64,000 nt of DNA from Liolophura sinensis (GCF_032854445.1 NC_088300.1:33835608-33899607), one strand, 5' to 3'; shown: positions 46,701 to 57,144, numbered from the stretch's first letter. Program-made: numbers and translations. Notes: generated from the sequence alone by a model not told the origin.

Positions 46701-49700
46701 ATTGCTAACGTTCATGATTTACGTGACGTTCATATCTCCAAAAAGGTGATTTTAGCCAGCACGATATATCCACACCCTATAACCCCAAGTAATTAAAATC
46801 ATTTGTGAAGCATAACACTAGAGTTCTTGATAGAACGTCCATACTTTTTCACAAAAACATTTCATTTCATTGTAAAATTTCAAAAGACGAGGAGACGATT
46901 ATGCATGATCAAAACTATAACAGACAAATCCGTATTCTGCAGATGTACAGAATCTTCTCAATCATGATTGACTGGTCTAAAGTCGTGAAGAAGTCGTGAA
47001 ATAATCCAACTCAAAACTAAAAACATCTCGAAATCTGACACCGATGTCTTAAACGGTGTCCATTATTGCTGGGTTTAATAGTAAAGAGAAGGGCTAAAAA
47101 CCGTCTGTCAGCTATAGAGCAGGAGGTATCCATGGTCCAGAGTTGTGTTAATTGTTATATGTTTAGTCTCTGGATCGATCGATGTACATCGGATCATTAT
47201 GCCCCAGTTGTATACTCCTACATCACATCTGAGTAAAGCATAAACAACCGGAGAAATGTTTTGTGCCGTTTTTATGGATTATTGCAGACAAGCAGCAAAC
47301 CGACAGAGCACAGCAGCTTCTACAACAATCCAGTGTTAACTCCAATGAACATAGAGTATATGTCATGATCTCTAAATGACAATTGTCCTAATGAGGTCAA
47401 TCTTCATGATATAAAAAAAACACACATTTACTCCTTCACTTACTCAGTTGTAAATTTAACCATTATATGAACATTATATTGGATGTCATATTATAGTACT
47501 TATCTTTAGTTTATTTGCATGTCCTTGGTTGATTTACAGCTTCCATCAAAGCCGAGGATGTCCTATTGACGTTTTGTGGTTGTCGATTATAAAAGCTTGA
47601 AATAAAGGCACGTAGCAAATTATTTATAGTCGTGTTTCTTGCTCTCTCCAGTATGCAAATTTCGTATGGATCACACTTTTCAAAGAGATCACCATATATT
47701 ATCTTCAAATGGTAACATCGCAAGTCAACGTCTTTCGGTTCTCTCTTTCTCTTGTATGTAAGCTTTGTATCATGAAGATCATTTGTTGATCACAATATCG
47801 CGTGTCCATTTCACAGCGGAAGCTATCGCAGAAGCGTCAAAACAATAAATCAAGGGCCAAGCTATATTATCGACAAATTACAACAAAACAGACCAATGTT
47901 CTTGGGCTCTGTTGTTTTGGAAAATGAATTCATCAAAAGCAGGACGCCGTAATAATTTCAGCCAGAATAGAGTATAGTTAGACAGCTTATCAAATGTAAA
48001 GCTTTTCATACCAAAGTTTTTCCAGGGCAGGCATTGTTGAGTGCAGAAGAAGGTGTAAGACGAAAGTATGCATTACCTATGACTTCTTATCCCTTCGTTG
48101 TATATCAGTGATCTATCTACATAAGCTCTACGAATATCCTTAGTTCGCGAAAGAGTTATTTACTCCACCAACAAGGCACTGATTTGCTCTAGGGCACTCT
48201 GTGTTCCCTGCATCCTATCGACTGGCCGCGCTTGTAAAATTGTGAAATTCTTCAGTGGGGCTTTAGATACTAATCAAATAAAGACAAAACATCATCAGGA
48301 ATTGGATTTACTTACATCTTATTGCCTGTAGATCCACCATGAGTTCAGTGAGCACACACATGCACTCTATGATAACCAATGTGCATAGAATGACTAGAGT
48401 CGGTCGGCTCTGTAGATATTTTAACGTCTTTTTTTCTGCACCTGAAAGAATTATAAAGGAAGACAATTATTAACCCGATGTGTTAAAGGTGTATAAAAAA
48501 ATTCAATTTTTTTAAACACTTCAAATGAGGGCAGAAGGTTAAGAATCCTTTTTCATATATCTTGATATCTGATATCACGTCCTTTTATAAGGGAGTTATG
48601 GTAATGGCGTTTTGCAGATGCTAAAAAGGAAAGAAAAGAAAAAATAAAAGAAAAGCTAGCTTCCATGAAACACTTTCAGGCCCAAACAAAAGTAGTTATA
48701 CCGCTGTGAAGTGACGTTCCATCAAATCGCACCTATTGATAGATTTCAAATAAAAAACTAAACCTTGTAAACTGTCAATCATTTTAGTGGAAGTTAAAAA
48801 ATGAAGTTTCTCATAGTATGAATTTTTTCATTTGGCCATTTGATCAATACGAAATATGGTAACGTGTAAATACGGTTTTCTCCTTCATTTAACTACAATT
48901 CATTGCAGTGAACATTAAGTTGAAGTACACTTTTCTTTGAAACAAAATTTTAACAATTGTTGCAAGCAGTGTCATTTATCACAAAATCTATATTCACGGT
49001 TGTCTAGCCACAACCTTTATAATTTTTAGAGCACGCCTTCCAACTCATGCGTTATCTCGTTTGTAGTTGTGTCAGTTTTGCGAGATAAGGCCTGCACATG
49101 CTGGGACACACTTCGTATGACACTCTCGTATGAGACACCCGATTGTGATTACAGCGCCTGCCAATGTGACAGGAACTGATTTTCACGGAAATATGTAAGA
49201 GATAAGCTTATTCATATCTAGATTTCATCTTTTTGATGTTATCGTGAGATTCTGTGTTGGGCGGCAGGGGTGGGGAGGGGGTTTCGCTAGGAGAGGGAAG
49301 GCCCCATACTTATTTTTCCCAAAGGCCCACTTGTATTCTGTTATCTGCACAACTTCAAAGCCACCTGATAATAGGTACAGTTTCACCCGCTGCTTGCCAA
49401 AGGCAGATGTGAAATGCTCTTAATGGCCTATATCTTCGTATAAAACGGACTGCCATTCGAGATGGAGACCAATTTTTAGATGTTTACTGTCCACTTAGAT
49501 GTTTACTAAGACTGAACCAGACAACGAGGAATGGAAAATGTCTTGTGTCACAGGCATAGACAAATACTACTAAATGCTAAATACCTATGGTACATTTCTG
49601 AATCTTTCGCTATGTGACCCACATTTTTGTTCCCCTCGGCTGTATTTTTGTCCTGGAACATCAAAGTCTCTTATTTCCAAATAAAGCACATCTAGAGCAA

Positions 49701-52700
49701 ACTTTCTCTGTATTAGACGCGGACACCCTCCGTTGCCTGTGAAACGTTTGTAAAACTACTGCAGCTACGACAGTGTGATATGTCACATGGTCACACATAA
49801 CCAATGAAATTAGTTCCAACAACAAACAAGAATTTGACAACACGAAATGACAATAACAATTTATTAGTCTAGAAAGACACTGACTGATATTTGAAGCTCT
49901 ACTTGTAAAATGACTAGTTCTTTTATCTCAAATGCATATGGACATTTCAGATGAGCATGCATGTTTCTTTGTGAAGTAGTGGCTCTAATGCTGGATCGTG
50001 AACTTTGCATTTATTCTTGATTTACTGCATGATGGTATACCAATTCCAGAATGGGATCTTATACATATATGTCTAATAGCCATGGCTTAAACATGTGTTT
50101 TCTTTTTGTCAAATATGATGTCAACACAGCATTTTGAATAAATCCAGACCAATGCATGACGTCTGATAAAATCAAATCGTTTCCCTTTTTCCGACTCGAA
50201 ACTCGCCTATTTCAATTTAACATCACTGCATTTTTGACATAATTCTGCGTATACCTTGGTGCTATGGGGCGTGAAAGTATATACATGGACAGCAAGAAAG
50301 ATGAAGCGGAAATACATTGAAACTGTTCCTGGAAATGAAAGATATGTATTCACGTTTATCACGAGCTGTTGACAGAAATTGTTTTTCATGCTTAACGACC
50401 CAAATGGTTGAACAGAATTTTTATCAACACGCACAAAAAATGTTTAATATATGGACAAGAGGATCTAAGACACACGAAAGATGTAAGATACACGAAAGAT
50501 GTAAGATACACGATACACGAAAAATGCAAGATACACGAAAGATGTAAGATACACGAAAGATGTAAGATACACGATACACGAAAGATGTAAGATACACGAA
50601 AGATGTAATGACTTAATAATAAAGGTTGCAGTCCTGAAAGCGCTGCTACTAAAGTAGATGGCATCCTGTCATCATATTTACGTTGGATACTGATTGTTAA
50701 AAATATACGTCTTTATAGAACGTCATCCGCAAATTACGCCCGGTTTAACTGATCTCTGATGCAAATACCTTTCACCAACATTCTTTTCAAAACATCAGTT
50801 ACGGGTAAATGGAGCGACTGTAAATGTGACAAGATGAATAGTATTTTAAGCCGTATTGAAGGAATTTTTGCTTGTACGACGGCTGCCATTTCTATGGTTG
50901 AAGGAAACCAAGGTAACCGAAGTAAACCACTACACCATAAGCACTCATGCTGCCGCATAGCAGAATTCGTGTTGGAAATATGGCATCCAGCTGACAGTTA
51001 TCAAATGTGTGGTAGGAGAAATCCGGGAAATGCAAGCCGAAATCCAGCGGATCTTGCCACTCTAAAACACCATCGATCCCGAATCTTTCCTTGAGACAGC
51101 AATGCCAACATTTTACATGGCTGTCTTGTTTCCCGTAAAGAACAAGGTCATAAGTTAAATAATTTTACATTTAAATTGCTCTATTCTGCATTTTACTGGA
51201 CAAAGGGTAATCTTGTCCAACTGTTCTGGATTTCTCTATCTCAGGATTTCTCTCATCCATGAAGTATATCTTATAAATTTACATTTCTACCTCTCTATGT
51301 TTAACGGTTTGACTTTCGTGCCAGAAACGTGTGGAAAATCTCCCCAACACGGATGTCAAAACAGCACACTCCTACAGATACCCATACTCCTTTACATCAC
51401 CGCAACCGCTAAACAAGCTTGATCATTGGATCCCGTGGTGTGAACTTGTTTAAGCATAGCCTCACTACTGGTTAATTCATCAATAAAAGTGTTTCAGGTG
51501 TTGGTAAGAACTCCTTATAGGCGTTAAGTGATATTGTACATACGTCAGATTAAGAGAATGCACGTATAATTGAAAAACAAAAGATTGAGACAAAGTTTTT
51601 CTGTTTCATCACATCACTTCCTGCCTAAGTGACCCTGGTGACCTCGGCCCTGTTCAAGATTTCTGTACAACATTTGCTAGTGGTGACAGTGATGTAAAGC
51701 GAATAAAGAGAGCCACGCATGCGCTGTGTAAGGAGTATGAACGATACCTTGTCTGACCTGATAGACACAGGTATCTCAAACGCACTTTGCAGGTTAGATG
51801 AGCAGCAACTCAAGGTTCAGACATAAAAGAACGACCACAAAAACATGCGACCTCACTGATCAATGTTCAGTCGTCGAGCTACCCGGCGTGATCTTTGAAT
51901 AAAAAAATTAGAAATAAATTTAAAGGCCGAAAATATTTCTTTGTTCCCCCGACGATAATCCCTTAATTTCCCGATATAGATTTAATTTCTTACTGGAAGA
52001 TGAAGAATGGTCCTATGCAGAGAGTTCAATAGCATTATAAGTTTTGAATAGAATTCTGCATACGTTGACCGGATTAAACTCTCCATGGGAGGCTAAGAAA
52101 TATTTCGAATTATGTGACCGGGCCATATTGATCTGTCTATTAGATGTCAGTTCAGCCAGACACTAGGAAAGTTCATATCTCCATTCCCAGTCCCGGTCAT
52201 CCCTGAGACACCTAGCTTTGTGCTTTAGCTTCGGTATAGTAGGTCTAACACTCATTATGAAACAACTCAATTAGTCAATAATAAATTAAATATGTGTCCA
52301 TGAAACGCAGACAGTAAGTAGTGCCGGATGCCATAATACTAGATTAGTGTATTCGTACTAACACTATTAGGAACAATTCTCACTCAATATCCGGTCTGTC
52401 TGTATGTACATGTATGTATCACGATGTCTGTCGAATGTGAGTATTGGTTTGAGCAACAATTACAGCCCCGGGCCATACAAAGAAAAATTGGAACGAGACG
52501 ATTGGCTGATAAATATATTTGTGGAAACTCTCCATCATGTCTCTCAAGTGCAGTGGTCGTTTTGATAACCCCATTGCTACAGCAGACAATCTAATTATTA
52601 ATCTGTTTGTTTATTTGAGTCTTGTTATGTGTCATGTGGTTCGATGGAAACCTTACTGAAAATATAATGCACATAATGGGGCCTCTGTAGCCGAGAGGGT

Positions 52701-55700
52701 TAGCACGCCACCCTTTCGATCGCTGTGAGTTCAAGTCCATCTCATGTTGACTTCCTCTCCGGCCAAACATGAGAAGGTCTTCCAGCAACCTGTGGATCGT
52801 CGTGGGTTTCCCCTGGGCTCTGCCCGGTTTCCTACTACCATAATGCTGGCCGCCGTCGTATAAATGAAATATTCATGAGTACGGCGTAAAACATCAATCA
52901 GATAAATAAATAAATAATGCACACAAAGTTAGCAATCTGTGTTTTCACCGTCCTTATTGGCAAAACAGTCGTTTTTTCTTTGCTGGTGCCAAAAGTACTT
53001 TATCGAAACCTGTCCTATCACTCACCTTTTTTATGTTTTTAGCATAATTATGGTCATTTCTTCTGTTTCATACTGGAGACAAGCAGAAGAGCGGAGTGGA
53101 GAAACCGTCATACCCACAACCTGGTAGATACTTCACTGTGTAGTGTCATATTGTTTTTCCTGTAGTGTTTTCTTGTGAACTAGAAATTTTAGGTTGTATA
53201 TTTCGCAGTAATGTTTAATGTTAACTTTCACAGGTTTCATGAAGAATTGAAAAGTTTACATTCGTGTTGGCCTCTGTCCAAAGCTGTATGCTTTTATTGT
53301 TGATAGATACAGATCGTGAACCATGTAGCTCACTACAAGGAGAGTGATCAGCAACGACGTAGTGAAGCAAGCAATGTTTTTGTACGTCGTTTTGTAAAGA
53401 TTTTGTGGTCTGAACGAGGCCGTATTTATGACTGACAATAAGCCGACTCGATCGAAGATCATAGTATGGTCATGCACTGGTCATGTTTTGGTCACGATTC
53501 ACTACTTTTCTGTATGGGATGTATTTTCTCTTGGCCTGGTATGCTGACTAGAAAACCAGAGTAGCGACAACAGTATGTTAGTTGACGAATGGCCTCACGT
53601 AACTGCTGCAATTCGGTCTAATGCCAGTTAACATCAGTATACCGAAATACCTCGACTCAAGTGTCCATATCAGGGACTGTTCTCGCAAACGGGAACCCTA
53701 AGATAATATCCAAATGCCTGGCATCCGAAACTGGATCTTTAATACCATTCTGGAAATCGTTTGGTCAGTTAATCCCTTGAAACCTGTCAGCTAGTAACAG
53801 TGCCTTGCTTAAACTTCGGCCAAACCACTTGTCCTGTTTGTCTGATACTTGGCAATACAAACGTGATTGCCATTCTAAGATTGTCCGTCTTTGTACCAGT
53901 CATTAGTTCTGAGACTGTTCTGAACAGAGCTGTACATCCCCCACCCACGAACATGTCACGTTCTCGCCTTCGCTGACAGGGGGTCGAGAACAAAAGTAAG
54001 TGAACGTGAGGAAGCCATATTTGTGAGCAGGGCCCCGTGCGAAAGTGGCTGGCTGCAGCTAAAGCTGCTCGCCAAATCATGATAAACACGATTAGTAACA
54101 TGGTTGAAATATACTGTTCGAAAAAAAGTAACAGATAATCTGTATAAGTAAAAACATTATATTTAATATCATTAATTAGATAAACAGTTTATTAAAATCA
54201 CTGTCACCATGATATCGATGAAATGTTGCCGCTGGTTTGTTTAGCTATAGTCAGGCAGTCATTTTCACTGAGAAACTTGTAACGAAAACGATATACGGAC
54301 AAGGTTCAGTCAAACGTACAGAAGCTTTACAAGCTTGAATGTCATTATGGTATGTTGGCGTGTTTGGCGGTTGTCCTGACTCATCGTCAACAGGCTAACT
54401 TTAATTGTTATTCACCAAATTTAAACAGTCGTTTTTTTTTACGAGTTTTAACACGAAATGAAATATACCATCTTTTTTTATCAGTATAATAGGGAATATC
54501 CCTAGTTATTTGCATGTTGGTAAAGGTGCACTCAGAAAGTAGGCTGGCAAAGACGACACAGAAACATTATTAGCAACTTTTGTATTTGATGGTTTGTTAA
54601 TGGTTGGATACATAATTGGGAGAGCCGGCGGGCGAATGTAGGATTAACCGCTCGGTAAAAGCTTTTGTGTGAATGGGTAGATTGTTGAACTGTCAACGGA
54701 TGGTTCGTTGGGTGGATGAATGGAAGGAAGATTGTATGGTAAAAGCAATTGTTTTTCCAATATGGTCATGTGATTAAGAATGTGACGGTTTTGAAAGCTC
54801 TTACTAAATTCATCCATGCAGCCTTAAAGAAAAAGACATACATTGCTATAGAAGTTGCTATGTATAAAAGCTATATACATAACACAAAATTGGTGGATAG
54901 GCCAGCGGAGGGTTCGTTTGGTGGATGAATAGATTGTTGTTTTCTCATTTTGGTCGATTGGACAACGGAAGGTTAGCTGAGTGGATAGATGGAAGGACTG
55001 ATAGATGTTTGAATGGATGGCTCCTGGATTGTCAGTGTGGTAGAAAGGGTGGTTAGTTGGAGTGATGGCTGGAAGGATGAATTGGTGGTTAAAGAAATTG
55101 TTTTGTTTTGGGCGTATCTACAGATAGTTAGACTCTCACAGTGGTGAGTTGTTCAACGGATGGTTGGTAAGATGGATTGATGGAAGGATGGATGGGTGGT
55201 TAAAGAAATTGATTTGTTTTGGGTGTATCTATAGATGGTCGGATTGTCGCCATGGTGAGTTGTTCAACGGATGGTTGGTAAGGTGGATTGATGGAAGGAT
55301 GGATGGATGGTTAAAGAAATTGTTTTGTTTTGGGTGTATCTATAGATAACTGGATTGTCACAGTGGTGAGTTGTTCAACGGATGGTTAAGGTGGATTGAT
55401 GGAAGGATGGATGGGTGGTTAAAGAAATTGTTTTGTTTTGGGTGTATCTATAGATAATTGAATTGTCACAGTGGTGAGTTGTTCAACGGATGGTTAAGGT
55501 GGATTGATGGAAGGATGGATGGGTGGTTAAAGAAATTGTTTTGTTTTGGGTGTATCTATAGATGGTCGGATTGTCGCCATGGTGAGTTGTTCAACGGATG
55601 GTTAAGGTGGATTGATGGAAGGATGGATGGGTGGTTAAAGAAATTGTTTTGTTTGGGTGTATCTATAGATGGTCGGATTGTCATCATGGTGAGTTGTTCA

Positions 55701-57016
55701 ACGGATGGTTGGTAAGGTGGATTGATGGAAGGATGGATGGATGGTAAAAGAAATTGTTTCGTTAATAGAGCAAATTTAAACTACATGAAAAGCAACACGA
55801 GAAGTATCACAGTGGTAAGTACATAGACTGAGATTATTTGCAGAGGTGAAGAGGTAAGAGTATGTTCGGTTATCCTTATCAAGATAAATGTTCATGTCTA
55901 CTAGATTGATGTTAATCCTAACACGATACAAAGTCTCATAGTTAAATATATGGTTTGAAAATAATCTTGATCCATTCTCTTATTACTTTGCAAGTAGTGG
56001 CAAACCCTGCAATCTAAAAGGGTTTCCCCTCAAAAATTGTTACGATCAACACAGGAAAGGTAAATGTTATATTTATTATAAAAATGAAAACAATGTCTAA
56101 GAACCTAATTCTTGTCAGAATAATATGAACATTAACTGACCGCTATCCATACATTGGAGTTCTTAAAAATAGCCAAAATGTATGGTATTTATGACTCATT
56201 TAGTGACAAATGCTTTAAACCATGCCTAATCGCAGTCGGGTAACAGTTGGATATAACCCAAGGCGATGAGTTTGATATGTCAGAGCTGGCCAGAGTAACG
56301 CACTCTCACAATGCCCGTAGGACATCTCAGAGGGATTTCTGACAATGACTTATTTACAGCCTGTCACCACCGTGTTTAACTCGTAGAAATAATTCATGGC
56401 CCCGTGTGAATACACACTCAGCGGTGGCACCGCAAAAAGTCATGAGTATGTGCCAGCTGAACTCCTCGTGGCCAGCTAATGGTCGATGACGTACCGAATA
56501 CCAACAAATGTTTACAACAGATATCCAAGAGGGAGCTCACCACTTCTCGTCGAAAAAAGTGATTCTTTTGTATTCGTTAACAGACAGACAGGAGCTAACG
56601 TGATCAGTCGTTTTGCCAGACGCCATTGTTCCGACACGTAATATCCACACGGAGCGGTTAATGTAGAAACCCAATTCGGTGGCAGTGCCTCTGCCAAATA
56701 GTACAGCCCCTGGAGAGATGGTATGACAGTGCTGTTCGTGATGTAACAATGGTCATAGTGCGGCATCTAGAATGATAATGATTATCTTCGCCAATCAGTC
56801 ACGTCAGGCTATTGCTAAACTGCTCCGACAGCCTAGCCTTTGGACATTTTAGTCATTTCCCGACCAGACTTGCGACAAAAACAGACACCGTACAGACAAG
56901 TAAATAAAAAGAATAAAAGAAAAAGAAGAGATAAGTTACCTTGCTCCACAAGACAACTCCTCGATTGGCTTCTCCCTCACTTCCATCTCGGGTAAAATCC
57001 CAAATAGTGACGCCAT
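30391..57016 (-). CDS. Hv1/TMEM266-type voltage-sensor-domain protein with a giant S1-S2 extracellular loop
   Basis: Membrane protein built of one four-helix voltage sensor and a cytoplasmic coiled coil, like the voltage-gated proton channel Hv1 (HVCN1) and TMEM266. Exons in transcript order are 57016-56940 (start), 48441-48316 (S1), 46319-45661 (loop and S2), 38491-38438 (S2-S3), 38053-37912 (S3-S4), 33433-33318 and 33028-32956 (coiled coil), and 30845-30391 (tail, stop). From the S1 exon on, all phases join and give 540 residues plus stop. Exon 1 ends in phase 2 but the S1 exon needs phase 1, so at least one short exon between 48442 and 56939 is missing from my model. Whether it conducts protons (Hv-like) or only senses voltage (TMEM266-like) is undecided: S3 Asp, S2 Glu and two S4 Arg are kept, while the first S4 Arg is not. 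The gene converges on the guanylate cyclase. Confidence 0.85.
30941..31026 (-). repeat. SINE family A, antisense fragment
   Basis: TTGATTGGTGTTTTACACCG and GGCATTATGGTGGG; truncated after GCAGAGCCCGGGGA. In the last intron of the voltage-sensor gene. Confidence 0.8.
31027..32955. other. Rest of the last intron of the voltage-sensor gene
   Basis: No further exon convincingly seen. Short open frames at 31858-32052, 32243-32431 and 32543-32773 have no splice context. A small exon resolving the final phase question could be hidden here. Confidence 0.5.
32956..33028 (-). CDS. Voltage-sensor gene: coiled-coil continuation
   Basis: This 73-base exon lies between a TTTCGCAG acceptor and a GTAAGT donor. 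It encodes RDVQLLVALARSKGANEEEI followed by SACI and one leftover base. It carries on the helix of the previous exon in frame. It ends in phase 1, which decides the start of the last exon (see that entry). Confidence 0.7.
33318..33433 (-). CDS. Voltage-sensor gene: S4 end and start of cytoplasmic coiled coil
   Basis: The two first bases complete Ser after the S4 exon. The product runs FLMTMNHKHHIEMMTIQRSK and then KKAEQKIVKLQSLLNEIR up to a GTAAGT donor (phase 0). The histidine- and methionine-rich start replaces the IIISVKTRSE of human Hv1. The following heptad-like I/L/V spacing suggests the dimerising coiled coil that follows S4 in Hv1. Confidence 0.8.
33661..33787 (+). repeat. SINE family A, sense, diverged
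   Basis: CGCAACCTGCGTATAGACGT, TTCCACCATAATACTGGCGG and an AAATAAATAAAT tail. Confidence 0.85.
34066..34254 (-). repeat. SINE family A, antisense
   Basis: Long T/ATTT tail complement, then GATTGGTGTTTTACACCGTA, GCGGCCAACATTATGGTGGG and CATTCGCAGG. Confidence 0.92.
34310..34411 (+). repeat. Dispersed repeat family D, copy
   Basis: GCAAATGGTCACACGTAACC, GTGAAATACGACCTCTTGTC and AGTAGCAAAT. The best-preserved copy in the window. Confidence 0.75.
37044..37147 (-). repeat. Dispersed repeat family D, reverse copy
   Basis: AGCTACTATTTATGCATTTA, CCCTAACTGATG, GACAAGAGGGCGTATTTC and TATGACCATTTT match the reverse complement of 34310-34411. Confidence 0.75.
37912..38053 (-). CDS. Voltage-sensor gene: S3 and S4 helices
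   Basis: The product starts VFDAFIVISSFCLDFVFLGQ (S3, with the Asp equivalent to Hv1 D174), then PGMYEAGKDAATI and S4 as LVFFLPWRVIRIVN. The W-R-x-x-R-I-x-N spacing matches Hv1 S4 (R208, R211, N214). The position of Hv1 R205 is Leu, followed by a Pro inside S4, which is unusual. The Hv1 zinc ligand H193 is not kept in the short S3-S4 loop. The exon is bounded by a TTTCAG acceptor and a GTAAGT donor, ending in phase 1. Confidence 0.9.
38438..38491 (-). CDS. Voltage-sensor gene: S2-S3 linker mini-exon
   Basis: This is a 54-base exon between a CTTTTAG acceptor and a GTAAGT donor, encoding TLVKQICMGKDFCKQKLE. It joins phase 0 on both sides: MVCE before, VFDAF after. The Lys of TLVK corresponds to Hv1 K157, and the final Glu to the E of Hv1's E-V-L-D-A. 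It was found by filling the gap between S2 and S3, and both the phase and the family pattern fit. Confidence 0.85.
38596..38885 (-). repeat. SINE family B, antisense
   Basis: GAGTGAGTGAGTGAGTGCTT, TTCAGTCATATGAAGACGAA, TAGTGCTGCTTCACTGAGAC and GATACGGGTCAACCAGTCGT. It extends further at its head (GACTCGACCT) than the copy at 16170. Confidence 0.88.
40598..40730. mobile_element. Palindromic MITE-like / foldback element
   Basis: The ends are CTGGGGC and GCCCCAG. Arms CTTGCACAAAGCAAT / ATTGCTTTGTGCAAG and AGTTGACTGTAACTACCATG / CATGGTAGTTACAGTCAACT pair almost perfectly around a short centre with ATGTGTT-like spacing. No coding capacity and no clear target-site duplication. Confidence 0.85.
43692..43922 (-). 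repeat. SINE family A, antisense, near full length with long (TTTA)n
   Basis: At least ten TTTA units, then GTTTTACGTCGTACTC, ATACGACGGTGGCCAGCATT and the head ACAGCGACCGCATTGGTGAG. Confidence 0.93.
45661..46319 (-). CDS. Voltage-sensor gene: expanded S1-S2 extracellular loop plus S2 helix
   Basis: One 659-base exon holds 219 codons. It begins RFENEETELTKFIQFLQEAY (helical), continues through a CACARC cysteine cluster and a long Ser/Thr/Asn-rich middle, then a CCDYLAQDDREKIFVIEI segment that looks folded, and ends with S2 (SLHYGSIGILFLMVCE). Five N-x-S/T sequons (NTS, NST, NVS, NDT, NGT) agree with an extracellular loop. In Hv1 the S1-S2 loop is only a few residues long, so roughly 200 residues are added here. 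The S2 His (Hv1 H140, zinc ligand) and Glu (E153) are present; Hv1 F150 appears to be Met. The donor is GTGAGC. Confidence 0.87.
46320..48315. other. Intron between S1 and S2 exons
   Basis: No exon or known repeat recognised; AT-rich unique-looking sequence with only short open frames. Confidence 0.6.
48316..48441 (-). CDS. Voltage-sensor gene: S1 helix exon
   Basis: The acceptor CTTTCAG at 48448-48442 and donor GTAAGT at 48315-48310 bound 126 bases. The product runs AEKKTLKYLQSRPTLVI, then the hydrophobic S1 ending LTELMVDL. Aligned by eye to human Hv1 S1, the selectivity aspartate (D112) position is Glu (in VIIECMC), while Hv1 E119 and D123 are matched by the Glu of LTEL and the Asp of MVDL. 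The frame passes one base to the next exon (t + tg = Leu). Confidence 0.85.
49778..49812 (+). repeat. Dispersed repeat family D fragment
   Basis: CACATGGTCACACATAACCA followed by ATGAAATTAG matches the start of 34310-34411. Confidence 0.5.
50466..50608. repeat. Nested 18-bp minisatellite
   Basis: Unit AAGATACACGAAAGATGT repeats, with an extra ACGATAC inserted periodically, so a longer unit of about 64 bp is visible. Open frames here are repeat translations. Confidence 0.92.
51605..51745 (+). repeat. Dispersed repeat family E, longest copy
   Basis: CATCACTTCCTGCCTAAGTG, GTTCAAGATTTCTGTACAAC, GACAGTGATGTAAAGCG and ACGCATGCGCTGTGTAAGGA. Copies of parts occur at 8003-8110 (reversed) and 8325-8395. 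Confidence 0.65.
52676..52918 (+). repeat. SINE family A, sense, full length with tRNA-like head
   Basis: The head shows RNA polymerase III box A (GTAGCCGAGAGGGTTAGC) and box B (GAGTTCAAGTCC). Then come the CTTCCTCTCCGGCC body, the GTGGGTTTCCCCTGGGCTCT motif and the AATAAATAAATAAT tail. This copy fixes the sense orientation of the family. Confidence 0.95.
55000..55745. repeat. Satellite-like tandem repeat, six units of 107-111 bp plus decayed flank
   Basis: GAGTTGTTCAACGGATGGTT starts units at 55146, 55257, 55368, 55476, 55584 and 55691, giving periods 111, 111, 108, 108 and 107. Upstream sequence from about 54650 holds older, degenerate GGATGGTT-type units. Confidence 0.95.
56940..57016 (-). 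CDS. Voltage-sensor gene exon 1: start codon and N terminus
   Basis: ATG at 57016-57014 has A at -3 and G at +4. It opens MASLFGILPEMEVREKPIEE (first 20 residues), then five more codons and two bases before a GTAACT donor. The acidic, helix-prone N terminus suits the cytosolic tail of Hv-type proteins. Assignment to this gene rests on strand, position and a clean ATG-to-donor frame, not on homology. The phase does not fit the S1 exon directly. Confidence 0.5.
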
Positions 57017-57144
57017 GTTTGCTGGCTGGTCCGTTGACGGCTCCCTAATCAGAATGACCACAATTCTTATTTTAAGCCGGCGTATACGACCGCCCGAATT
57101 TTCTCATTTCACTGTACCCTTATAGAACAACGGCGTTAGTCAAT

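Larger units (their letters stand above)
48442..56939. other. Intron(s) upstream of the S1 exon
   Basis: Must contain at least one unseen small exon of the voltage-sensor gene, from the phase mismatch between exon 1 and the S1 exon. Recognised content is repeats: a family D fragment (49778-49812), minisatellite (50466-50608), family E (51605-51745), SINE A (52676-52918) and satellite (about 54650-55745). Confidence 0.6.

Noticed and set aside
50317-50664. Spaced short repeats reminiscent of a CRISPR array
   Set aside because: There are no unique spacers. The units are directly adjacent 18-bp minisatellite copies in a eukaryotic intron.
52680-52740. tRNA gene-like sequence with box A and box B
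   Set aside because: It continues into the SINE body and (AAAT)n tail; no full cloverleaf or acceptor stem was found. It is the SINE promoter head.
53787-54101. Candidate missing N-terminal exon of the voltage-sensor gene (phase 2 in, phase 1 out possible)
   Set aside because: A frame with AG at 53919-53918 and a GTATCA donor would fit the phases, but the acceptor tract is poor and the product has no resemblance to Hv-type N termini. Not supported enough to list.
55149-55715. Open frames of a repeated Trp- and Gly-rich peptide
   Set aside because: They follow the satellite monomer exactly and break with the 107-bp unit; no splice or start context.
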